64,000 nt of DNA from contig JAHLEZ010000029.1 in assembly GCA_020726505.1 (NCBI GenBank), positions 620,001 to 684,000 on the forward strand. The letters run 5' to 3'. The translations under genes and the position numbers were made by a program. Below, one piece after another: positions 1-9,916 of the stretch. Source of the stretch: Leptodontidium sp. MPI-SDFR-AT-0119. Its lineage: Eukaryota > Ascomycota > Leotiomycetes > Helotiales > Leptodontidiaceae. The first letter of the stretch is position 1. Each line of letters begins with the position of its first letter. The notes under the pieces were generated by a model. The model saw nothing but the letters and a program-made list of their open reading frames with translations, had not been told where the DNA came from and did not search any database.

Positions 1-660
1 TTAGGGGTTAAAGAAGCAAATATTTAATTACCTTGCCCTCGGAGATTAAACTGGCGATATTTAAGCTGCTTACTAAAGTACTCGAGGGTCTCCTAGAACT
101 ACTACTTAACTACTAACTACTTAACTCCTAAGCTGCTCGCCGTAAGTATATATAAAAAGCTAGTAGTTTATGCTATTTTTAGTATTAGATTCTTTAGCGA
201 GCTCTTTAATAGTTTAAAATGTAGTATTAAAGATTTCGGATAAAACCGTAGCATCTTTTTTATTAAGGTTAACGTATAACTAAAGTCTTAGTATATTTGC
301 TGTAAGCGTAAATTGCACAAGCTATACTAGCTAATTTCTTAGTTTAGTATATTAAATCTAAGATAATAAAAGCTTAATAAGTTCGTTAATGCTTATAAAA
401 GATATAGTAAATAATTAATATGTAATTATAAAATATAAAGGTAATAGTTAAATAATCGTAAAGCTTATTAAATAAAAGTTCTTTTATAAATGCGCCGTAT
501 AGCTTAAATAAGACAAGTGTAGCTCTTAACTATTATATAAAAGAAAAGCATAAGTTTAAGAGTTTAAAAGATTTTATAATTAGTGAAAGGTTAGAAAATA
601 TATTTACAGATTAATTAAATTAAGCGTTTTCCTCTTAAAGAGAGAAGCTAAAGACTAAGT
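1..660. other. AT-rich degraded repeat DNA, no gene
   Basis: The stretch is TA-rich with stops in all frames, consistent with RIP-mutated repeat DNA. I recognise no protein motif, terminal repeat or RNA gene in it. Confidence 0.5.
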
Positions 661-960
661 TTATATACCCAGAATACTTACGCAAGTATACACTAGACCA
701 AAGAACTGCGGTAGTGCGCGACATATAGCTAATTAAAGAGCTAAGAAGCGCCCTGAGCTCACGGAAGTACATTTTGGATTTCATGTGATCCAAGAGTCAC
801 GTAAATACTGAATGCTCTAGAAGCATTGATCTGTAAACACATGGAAAGCTCTCGAAGCTCTCCCAGATGTATATAAACCTACTCTTACTCTGCCTTTAGA
901 AGAGTGAGGCATGTAAATAGTCAAATTCTGACAGTACACGTAGCTAAACGTCTTATATAA
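661..960. other. Less mutated insert-like segment upstream of Tc1 remnant
   Basis: From about 703 to 950 the base composition becomes ordinary, with CpA and TpG present again, and a TATA-like GTATATAAA lies near 871. This resembles the other short unmutated LTRs in the window. I could not fix convincing TG..CA ends or a target duplication, so its identity as a solo LTR is only a guess. A possible Tc1 terminal repeat, ACTTACGCA near 675, is matched in inverted form near 1922. Confidence 0.3.
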
Positions 961-1916
961 TGCCTCGCGCATAAAGGCTAGACTCTCGAGGAATAAGAGA
1001 TAATTTATTAAAGCGACGAGTACTTTATAAAGCGGGGGCGGGGTAAAAACGCGAAATAGTGCTTTCGTACGCTAGTATAAAAGTGGGATTGAAATATAAT
1101 CTAAACATATAACTATAAGAAGAATATAAAAGTTATAATCTAGGGAACTTTTTAAGACAACGGGAGAAGCAACCTTTATATCATAAACCGCGATTTTAAG
1201 TCAAAGAAACATAAGTATTTAGCTAAGTCCTACCTAGAGGTCTTAAACACGGAAGTTAGATTAATTTTCGAAGATTTGAACCTTGAGTACTGTAGGAGGG
1301 ATAAAACCTAATAAACCACACAATTAGACAGGTAGCATATAGTGAGGTACGGGAGAGATTCTAAGTGTAAGAAATCGTAGATTAATCAAATCTAAAGATA
1401 ACACATATTTAAAAAGTATAAAAAGTTAAAAGAGGGGAGGAGAAAAGAGTGTATTTAATAAATATCTGTAAACGTTCTTAGGTTTGAGTTGTTTTCAAGT
1501 GTTAAGCTCTTTTATATAAAAAGAGCTTATCCGGTTAGGTGACAAAGAAGCTACCGAGAGCATTCCCCACCACAGTACGAATTTATGCAAGATAACGCTT
1601 TAATACACACTACTAAGAAGGTTCGGCTTTGTTTAAAAGAAAACAGATCACTTTAGTTGTGAATTAGCCGCCCTTTTCTCTTAATCTTAATCTAATCGAG
1701 TACGTGTAATAGCACCTTAAGAAACACCTTTACGATATATTCCTCGACGTCGCGGCCGACAAATCCCAATTATAGCACGCAAGGTAACGTATAAAAAGTT
1801 GTTTATAAGCTGCGTAAGATACTTTAGATAAGAAGTTGTTTAATAATTTAACTGCGAGTATATTAGCTAGAATAGAAGCGTATATTACAACAGACGATTA
1901 GTATACAAAATATTAA
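961..1916 (+). pseudogene. Tc1/mariner-type transposase, RIP-degraded and split by a solo LTR
   Basis: This is a remnant of a DD34E transposase that would cut and paste the element at TA sites. The frame opens with MPRA near 961. After the solo LTR it resumes with FMQDNALIHT (second catalytic Asp) near 1582. A pattern matching the third catalytic acidic residue, followed by HLKKH-like codons, lies near 1690-1740, and the frame ends in ARIEAY...YTKY at 1916. That C-terminus matches the better preserved copy at 60631-61735. Many in-frame TAG and TAA codons stand where Trp or Gln would be, as RIP produces. No intact copy of this subfamily is in the window. Confidence 0.75.
1291..1574. repeat. 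Solo LTR, family S1 (TGTAGGAGGG...CCCCACCACA)
   Basis: A 284-bp TG...CA unit is flanked by GTAC on both sides, a 4-bp target duplication. It interrupts the Tc1 transposase frame exactly between the segments ending LEP-like codons and starting FMQDN. It aligns along its length with the unit at 25299-25578, but this copy is more mutated. Confidence 0.8.
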
Positions 1917-2855
1917 AGTCCGTGCGTAAGTTACGAAGAAACTAATTATATATTTAAAAAGAGTAGATCTTAAAAGATTAATTACATGTATTTAAATTAT
2001 TTGTATATAATCTAGTTGTAAAGATATTAAGAAGTATCGTCGGTAACTAATTATTAATTTTAGTGATCTCGCTTAAGTGGTTAACAGCAGTTGACTAGTA
2101 TTGTAAGCAGGCTTGGATAGAGTCGCCGGCTCTTTAAGGGTTAAAAGCTTAGGTTTTTTGCAACTTTTAGTAGAGTAAAGGTCTTGAGGTTCCTGAGACA
2201 CTTGCTGTAATCTAAGGGAAAGATCTTTGATTTTTGCCACGCTTTTTTGATAGTGTATTTAGTGAGGGTTTGTTTTTTAATCAAGTCTAAATCGCGGAGG
2301 AAGGAACAGATTTAAATCAAGCTTTATGTTAGCACATCCGGGGTACCTAAACGTTTGGGTCTTCTATCGTGTGACTTAAGTGTATCAATCTGTATGTGAA
2401 TTCCTAAGGGGTTCTAAACTACCTACGGGAGAAGAGATAGTAATATACAGATCGTACGGAACGCACGGATAAAACGAGTGTAGCAGATAAAGCTTAAGCT
2501 GAAACCTGGAAAGTAAGACCAAAAGAATGGTGCAAGTGGTGACGGTGTTAACGTGACAACACGTGATATCGACAGATTTAAAGCCAAAAAACCTAAAGGA
2601 GATTTATAAGATCTTTAGGGCTAAAATCGCTAGAGACCAGAAAACCCGAATAATTTATCTCGACCAAAAAAAATCTCTTCGACAAATACTAGATAAACTT
2701 AGATTTATAGCCTTAACACATAAAATCAAATGCTATCTATTAGCCGACTATATAGACTATAGTCCGACAACTGACGAGGACACACAAATCGACACAACCA
2801 AATATTAATATACTATTAAAAAGCTGATATATGCTATGATTTTCACCAGATCAGA
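1917..2855. other. Degraded DNA with one short uncharacterised ORF
   Basis: Mostly TA-rich up to about 2050, then more balanced. The only open frame of note is 2563-2808 (81 codons, opens with GTG, Lys-rich). It has no recognisable domain and lies between repeats, so I do not call it a gene. Confidence 0.4.
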
Positions 2856-3263
2856 TGTAACAGTCGATGCCGTTAGAGGGCAGCAGGAGGGATCTGTAAC
2901 AGCCACTTACAACTGCCAATAGTCTAGACCATGCTACGCGGAGACCGAACAAGTATCGGCAATCTAAACCATCGGAGACCCCGAGTACTCGCTTCCCTTC
3001 GGAAGCCCCGAAAGCCCAAGTGATACAGACTCGGAATAGAGGATCTAGTATAGCTGTACTAGTGTTTCAAGATAAAGGATATATACTAGTGTTTAGTCGG
3101 CTATAAGCTGGCAAGCTTGAGTTTATCTTTGACAACTTACCTATACCTTAACTTAGTAATTTACTTATATTCCTTAAGAACCTCTGTTACACCTAGCCAC
3201 GTGTTACCTACTCTATTATATTATAATCCCTCCTGCTGCCCTCTGACAGTACTAACTGTTACA
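2856..3263. repeat. Inverted-terminal TGTAACAG element, probable solo LTR or MITE
   Basis: The ends are TGTAACAGT...ACTGTTACA. A further block GAGGGCAGCAGGAGGGAT near the left end is repeated in inverted form at the right end, giving arms of about 37 bp. TG...CA ends with such short inverted arms occur in Gypsy LTRs. I see no clean target duplication, so a solo LTR is inferred, not shown. Confidence 0.5.
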
Positions 3264-3559
3264 CTAGCTATCAGTAGCTCTTACAGCGTCTTGCGTATAC
3301 GTATAGCGTTTAATCAGTAACGATTATAGATCAGGGGTCTAATGCCTTAGCCCTTAGGCTACAAGGACTTCTATTTAATAAGCAGGATTCTTTACTTAAG
3401 ATATAATATGACTTTATTTATAATAATGGTTTTTCGAAGTCAAAGCTACTGGTCGAGTTAAACCCTCAGTACCAGTATGTTTTTCATTTATAAAGAATTC
3501 GACCAGAAAGTAAACTCTGACCCTACTTTAATTTCTTCTGTTCTTGTACATTTGCAAAT
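3264..3559. other. Intergenic, 3' side of the GST gene
   Basis: AT-rich sequence with no recognisable gene or repeat. It includes the presumed 3' untranslated region of the minus-strand GST gene. Confidence 0.4.
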
Positions 3560-4401
3560 CTAATTCGCGGCAGCAGCAGCAGCTTCTGCTTTCTTCTGCG
3601 GCCCTTTCCTCCTTACAATTTCAGCGAACCAATCAGCATCCCAGAATTCACTGACGCTGGGATGCTCGAACACGGCGCTGCTCCACCTCCAAAAATTCGG
3701 AGTCTGTTCTTGGAGCATCTGGGGAAGGCCTGGGTAAAGGATCTCTTTGGCAGGCAGCCCCAACAACCGAGACACCAAACCACCTAGTGAGACCTTTATC
3801 GGGTTGTTAGCAGCGGGTTTGATAAGTTTAGGAGAAAGTGTCACGCTCGTACCTCAGCCAAGGTAATACGCGACGATGCTCCATAGAAGGGGTTTGCATC
3901 AACCAGAAGAGGTTCGAACCACTTTTGAATGGCGGCAATGATCTTCTCGGCCACTGCTTTCTTCCCCTCTCCCGCCTCCGCCATGTACGACTTGACCGTG
4001 AGGGGATATATATGCTCAATGTATAAGTCAACGAAGAACTTATACTTAGCGCGCTTTTTGGGTGCAAACCTAAGGTCAGCCAAATGATCAACGCACCCTG
4101 TCGAGGGACGAATACTAACCTGTAGAGGTCCGCCTTCCTCATCACTCTTTTTAACTAAGTGGCTAGGGTAGAGGTCTGAGAGATACTGAACGATCACGCC
4201 GCTCTCACGCATAATCTCGTTGCCAAAAGTGATAGTTGGCACCTTGCCCAAAGGGTTAATCTTTAGATACCATTCTGGCCGTGGCGCATTCAAATCGATG
4301 CGGACTTCTTCGAATTCAATGCCGAGCTCGCGGCAAAGGATGTGGACACGAACGGCCCAGGTACCACCGTTTGTGTAAAGCGTGAACATCTTGTCTGACA
4401 T
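3560..4401 (-). CDS. Glutathione S-transferase (three exons)
   Basis: Cytosolic GST expected to conjugate glutathione to electrophiles. Coding exons on the minus strand are 4401-4120, 4044-3853 and 3793-3560 (stop), giving 235 residues, normal for the family. Both introns are phase 0: 4119-4045 (75 nt, GTTAGT...CTAAG, CTGAC branch site) and 3852-3794 (59 nt, GTACGA...AAAG, CTAAC branch site). Residues 1-90 form the thioredoxin-like domain with the cis-Pro motif GKVPTI and the glutathione-contact RESGVI. The helical C-terminal domain carries ITLAEV and TPNFWRW, ending in an Ala-rich tail. The first intron has no in-frame stop, so its borders rest on family alignment. The gene looks intact despite sitting between degraded repeats. 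The GST class is not certain. Confidence 0.85.
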
Positions 4402-4736
4402 GGTGGAGGAGAGGAATCTCGGAGTATAACGAAAGCTTCAGAGCAACAGTGCAGTGGGACTCGGCGGACTTTATGCTGTGGATTGGGGGCGATTCATGGA
4501 AAGACAATGGAGAATTGGAGTCTTCCGACAAAGGCGTCAACGTTTTGAAGTCTAACGTCAACCACGACCTAGGCACGGCACTTGTTGCGGAGTGGGCAAT
4601 CAGGTCGAATACAAGTACCTACCCTGACCGCGGCGATCCTTGCTGGAATGTCGCGGACCACTTTTCCTAGCATAGAGGCGGAACAGAGGGGTCGGACTCA
4701 AGTCGGATGCCCCTGAAGCCCGTCGCTGCGGACATA
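4402..4736 (-). promoter_or_regulatory. Upstream region of the GST gene
   Basis: About 330 bp of ordinary composition between the GST ATG and the Fot element inserted at 4737. It presumably holds the promoter. I see no distinctive binding site. The Fot insertion marks the far edge of this region and may have cut off more distal control DNA. Confidence 0.4.
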
Positions 4737-6532
4737 AGTCCCCACCCCCCCTTCCGCGCACCCCGCAATTTTACCACCACCTCTAAACAACACTTAATAA
4801 CTCTACAACGCTTTAATTTCTATGTAATCTTCTATAGCATTAGAATCTCCTGCTAAATCTTAATTAATAGGTATAATTTTTTAATCTCTAGCTGCAATTT
4901 AAGCTCTTTAAATAGCCTAAATATCTGTAAACTTGGAATTTAGGCTAATTTATACCTTCCGCTTTTTCCGTGGCTGTAATTAATTTAATTTAGCCTCTAA
5001 TTACTATATTTTTATCTTTGCCTAGCTAAGAGCAAAGTCCTTTTAATGAAAAGCCTTAATAGCTTTTTTAAAGAGTAGTCGACGTGTTAGAGGGTTATTA
5101 TGTAATGATTTAGATACAGTGTTAAGTTATAACCCAAATTCTCAACTAGCCTTTGGTATAAACTAAATAACTAATGATTCCTTTACTTCCTTAGTAGTCT
5201 AAAAGTCCTTAGAAACACTAGTTTCTAGCTCCTAATTATTATTCTCTAATAGTAATTAGCTTATTAATAGTTTTGCTATACTCACTAGCCATAAGCTAAT
5301 AGCTTTTTAATTAGCTTTAATATTTATAACCGTTAAGATCTCTTAGCGTGCTTTATAATAGTATATTAAAAAGTTACGCTTGCCAATTAGTATAGAATTA
5401 GTAAGGGATACTAATAAATTAAGGTATTTCTAGTAAGATGCCTTAAGAGGGGAGAAAATAAATAAATCCAAAGATTATAAGACGTGCGACGTATATATAA
5501 GTAAAAATAACATAAATATATTATATTCTAAGCACTTTCATATAAATTCCGTAGTCTTATGACTTTTATAGCTGTCTAAGACTAATAATCGGGGTTTTCC
5601 GTTACGCAGTTACGTTTAAGGAATAAAGACTTTTTCTAACTATTCTAATGTAGTAGCATCGTTTGTTTACCTATTCTTTATTATTATAAATTACTAGGAC
5701 TTAAATTCGTTAAGATTTATTAGAAACTATTGTTATTACACCGATTTCCCCTTATATATTACAAGTAGAGTTGTTTTCTTGCCTATTACAAAGATATACT
5801 TAATAAATGAGGTCTAATTCCGAGAACTAAGTTATTTCCGCTAAACAAGACGCCGTTTTGCATACCTAATAACTAAGCTATTAACTTTAAAACCTTTTAT
5901 AATTCTTGCTTTATATATATTCCATTGATTTTCAAGCAAAATAGCCTTAATAGCTAAAACCTTTAATTTGTAAAACTAAGGCTTAATAATATTAATAGTT
6001 ACATTATTAACACGTATAAAATTAATAAAATACTTCTTCTTAGTATTAAGAATAAGATTCCGCTTAAAAAACCGTTGTACCTATTATTTTCTAAGTAATG
6101 TAAAGTCTTCTTAAAGTACACAAAGTCGGTTCCTAAAAAGTCGTACTTACGTATAAGTAACACATAATCTTAATATCTCTTAAGTCAAAATCCAGTGGAT
6201 AAGACGCTCTTCTAATATTATAGGCAACCTTTACAAATGACTAGCAGCTTATTAGCGGGTAGTTGTATTATAATATCGGCCCTAAAAGGTAAACTCTAGT
6301 ATGCCCTATTCTTTTGCGGCCTATTGCAAGGACTTGCCATTTTTAATCGCCTCAAGAGCTAGAACTATGTCGTCTTTGGGGTATTTCGGTATAATAATCG
6401 TCTTAATTAATATTCCAAAAATAAAGAAAATTAATAAAGAAATAAGATAGTTATTAATTATTAAAAGTAGGTAAGTAAAAAAGCGGTGTGCTAAGCGAGG
6501 TACGCGGAAGGGGGGGGGGGGGGGTGGGGACT
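4737..6532 (-). mobile_element. Fot/pogo-type DNA transposon, complete but RIP-degraded
   Basis: A 1796-bp element is bounded by inverted repeats: left end AGTCCCCACCCCCCC followed by TTCCGCG, right end the complement with the G run expanded to 15 or more. It is flanked by TA at 4735-4736 and 6533-6534, the expected target duplication. The minus strand carries a decayed DDE transposase. Around 5600-5500 it still reads LLVLDSYKSHKTTEF, matching the Fot/pogo block LDGHxSHxTxEF around the second catalytic Asp. Stops throughout show it is dead. A related truncated copy lies at 32975-34011. Confidence 0.8.
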
Positions 6533-6534
6533 TA

Positions 6535-6814
6535 GGAGATAGGGATATGCTGAGTTTGGCCCACCCTTTAGCTGGTGCGGAGTTGCTGCAGACATGGATT
6601 GACCGACCCCGCCGCAAATATGTCTGGAAGAAGCCTTGCAGAGAAGCCATTTGGGCACTAATGGGTGTCCCTGCCACTGCACGTGTGTAACCATGAGGTA
6701 GCGGGGTAGCAACTCCAGCACAGTACGTCCTCCGTACAGCAGGAGTCACGGCGCGGGGCGCTAAGTTCACTTGTGTCCAAAATCCCCAGGGTCGGGATGG
6801 GGATTCTGTTCGGA
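6535..6814. other. Short non-repetitive spacer
   Basis: Ordinary composition with short overlapping open frames and no family match. I see no gene. Confidence 0.4.
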
Positions 6815-7453
6815 AAGGATATAATAATAGGTCGGATTGACCGCACTATCCAGCCGCTTTGTTATTAAGGGAACTAAGTTATCCGCGAAAAGCGTAAATT
6901 TTGTGACCAGCAGAGGCTTCTCGGCTCACGTCACAACTTTAACTTTAAATGACAAAAAAAAATACTGATCGTATTGCAACAAAACTTCGATATCTAGAAA
7001 GCGCAAGCAATACTAGACAATATGTATTAATTTTTAAGACTTTTCAAACTTTTGCTTGCTGCCCAAGGTTCTGTTTAAGGGGGTATCATCTGATGTTCCA
7101 GGATTCTCGCTTTGCTTTGCCAGTCACAAATTTAGGCTGCCTCGAAGCAAGTGTCCGCACCTAAACATATGAGAAACCCCACCAAAATTTTCGCTCGTTG
7201 CTCTTGCTCGCCAAAATCATCAAAAAAGACTCTCAAAAAGACAAAAAGACATAGATTAATACTCATTTATTGATAGCTTATATGGTTACAAAGAAATACG
7301 TTGTGTAAAGAACAAAATTTGATTTTGATATTCCAGAGGCAGAATTTTAATGAATTTACCCGTGGACCTCTGCTTTCCGCGGATAACTTATTTCCCTTAT
7401 TACAATAAAGCGGCTGGATAGTGCGGTCAATCCGACCCATTATTAAATACCTT
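6815..7453. repeat. Inverted-repeat element with about 80-bp arms
   Basis: The left arm (6815-6895) and the reverse complement of the right arm (7372-7453) share GGTCGGATTGACCGCACTAT and CAGCCGCTTTRTT followed by AAGGGAA and TAAGTTATCCGCG. The 480-bp centre has no coding potential. It has the form of a non-autonomous DNA transposon (MITE-like). No clear target duplication is visible, so the superfamily is unknown. Confidence 0.65.
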
Positions 7454-7789
7454 GACCTCTGCCGGAGACTCGACTGGGTGAAGCAACTTTCAGGAGTGTT
7501 GAAGGGGTGTGGAATCCTAGAGGCTAGTGTGAGATGAGTCATGTGCAAAGCACATGACTAGGGATGGACTGTATTTACACTGGTAACGCGCGCTCCGCAC
7601 GCCGAGACCCTGAAACAGTGGGTGGCTAAGCAAAGGGGGAAGGGGAGCAAAAATCAGAGAGTAAAGTCTAAGAATCAGCCTTATTGCCTGAGATATAAGG
7701 ACCGAATTTGATTCATTTATGGGCGTTGCCGTGCACGTGATTTAAATAGGGGAAAGCTTATCTGTGAAGCATTTATGATGGTAATAGAG
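7454..7789. other. Spacer with a strong small hairpin
   Basis: No gene. At 7536-7558 AGTCATGTGC and GCACATGACT form a 10-bp stem around AAA. Confidence 0.4.
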
Positions 7790-8544
7790 TTTTATATTAG
7801 GTTATCAATTGCTCTGCTCTATGCAGCTATGGTTTCCCGCTCAAGTTCCTTAAGCCTTTCCATTTCTACGAGCAGTTGCTCGTCTAGGCGGAATTGGAGA
7901 TCCTCTATTATAATACTTTATGAAAGACGAGGTCTTTTCTCCGGCGACCCTTCGCGAGCTTCGGGGCCAGGGGACTTCGCTTCGTTACAGTCAATTATAT
8001 AACTAAAACCTTACCTTTATAAGGAAAACGTACTATATAACGATATATATTAATTATTAATTATTGGCCCGTCGCTAGCGCTAAAATCCACGGCCCTTCG
8101 TAAGCTACAGGGTAGATTTTCTAAACCTTAAGTTAAATTATTATTAATTTTTCCCCTAATCTTCTGTCTTTTAGCTTTATTAACTCTCTTATTTCGTTCT
8201 TAATACTTAATATATATAAAACAACCGTTTTTAAACTTGAAAAAATGCTTCTTTTAATTACACGAAGAATAAAGATAACTCTTATATAACTTTTACGATT
8301 ATTCTAAACTCGTAAAGCTCTCGTAAATCCATAGGCTCTTCTCGATCACCCGGATCTTTCTCCCAGTCCTCTTACTCGTTTATAAACTCCCCTCGAGTAT
8401 TATCTAAATCCTTTTAATCTTCTTGCGGACTTATAAGACTTTCTTCGGGAGGCTCTTAGTTTTTATTAAAATTAAATTATTTATAAGTACTTACAAAAGT
8501 TTCTCGAGGCTTCGTATATCTTTCTTATTAATAATATATATAAT
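7790..8544 (-). repeat. Dispersed repeat R, copy 1, with decayed coiled-coil reading frame
   Basis: The segment 7929-8544 is the reverse complement of 50610-51249, the second copy. Minus-strand reading shows a degenerate frame rich in Glu, Lys and Arg. Between 7930 and 7800 it continues beyond the shared block with a heptad-like stretch including DEQLLVEMERLKELE. It may be the end of a transposon-borne or captured host gene, but I do not recognise the family. The repeat is cut at 8544 by the LTR of the outer Copia element. Confidence 0.6.
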
Positions 8545-8800
8545 TGCTAGTCCACAGGTCCCTGCATAAGTATACTTCGGTCTGGAAGAGGGGGTGCGGG
8601 TCAAAGTCAGGGGTTAGAGCTTAGCCGAACTAGTTTTAGTGGAGATTCGGTGAGGTTTTGTAATATATAGTCTAGCTCTCTTTGTACTCTCTTCGAATAT
8701 ATATAGATTTTAAATTACACTTTATTACTTTGTTGTTATATACGTATTTAAAATATATTTATATTTACGGCGTAATATATAAACTAGTATTATACTAACA
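8545..8800 (+). repeat. 5' LTR of Copia A
   Basis: 256 bp, TGCTAG...CTAACA. It aligns throughout with the LTRs at 9659, 17168, 31115 and 50131 and is strongly RIP-mutated. Confidence 0.85.
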
Positions 8801-9658
8801 CTAATTAGTGGCAAGCTTATATTATTAACTTTATTATAAATAGAAAAGGTCTTAAGTTATAAAGTAGATTTTAGGCTTTAACTTAAAGATTACTTAATTA
8901 TATTTTTCTTAAAAGGCATTTTACTTTTTCTAAATCGTAAAAAGAAGGCAACTTTTCTCTTAAGACTTAACTAAGATTATTACACGTTAAAGAAGAGTTA
9001 TTATAATACGATAATTACTTTATAAAGATTATTAACTTAATATCTTTAAATCTAAAACTTTAGACCTTCGAGAAACTTATTTAAGAACTTACTAAATTAC
9101 TTATAAATCGTATTTAATACAATAGTAAATACTTTAGATTATATACTAGAGTTAGAATTAACTTTAGAAACATTTAATAACACGATTATACTAAGAGAAA
9201 TACTAAATCTTAGCTTAGTTTTTATAAGAAATACGACAGTATATTTATAAAAGTTCTATAAGGTCTTTTATAACAGCTGTATTAAGGGAGAATTCCTTTT
9301 TTAGGACTTTTAAGAGTATTTTAAGAGTTAAATAATAAAGGAGTTTAAATTAATTAAAGTCACAAAATATATATACCTTAAGGACGACTTACGAGCCTTT
9401 AGTATATTTATATAATAATAAAGGGGAACGAGGACAATAAAGGCTTTAATAAAGGTAATACAAGCTAAGGAAAATTTATAACTAAAAGACTAAATAGAGA
9501 TATAAATTCGGAACTACCTTAAATCTATACCAAATTATATCTGGGAATTAGTCTCTCGCTTATTATTACTAATCCTAATAATACTTTAATAAAATCAACC
9601 CTTAATATCTTTATAACACTTATTAAAAGTAATTATTTATTCCGTGGAAGAAGATACT

Positions 9659-9916
9659 TGTTGGTCCACAGGTCCCTGCATGAGTATACTTCGGTCGGAA
9701 AAGGGGGGGTGCGAGTCAAAGTCAGGGGTTAGAGCTTAGCCGGACTAGTTTCGGTGGAGATTTAGTGGGGTTTCGTAATATATAGTCTAGCTCTCCTCGC
9801 ACTCTCTTAGAATCGATACAGATTTTGAACTATATATTTATTACTTTGTCACTATACTCGTATTTTGAATATATTTATACTTGCGGCTTGGTATATAAAC
9901 TAATACTATATTAACA
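9659..9916 (+). repeat. 5' LTR of Copia B
   Basis: 258 bp, starts TGTTGGTCCACAGG and ends ATTAACA. It is less mutated than the LTRs of copy A in its first half. Confidence 0.85.

Noticed and set aside
6321..6770. 149-codon minus-strand open frame across the Fot right end
   Set aside because: It crosses the transposon border and translates the G run into polyproline; no domain.
8545..9916. LTRs at 8545 and 9659 as the two ends of one 1.4-kb non-autonomous Copia element
   Set aside because: The second LTR has a target duplication (ATACT) shared with 17426, so it belongs to nested element B, and A's sequence resumes after 17430.
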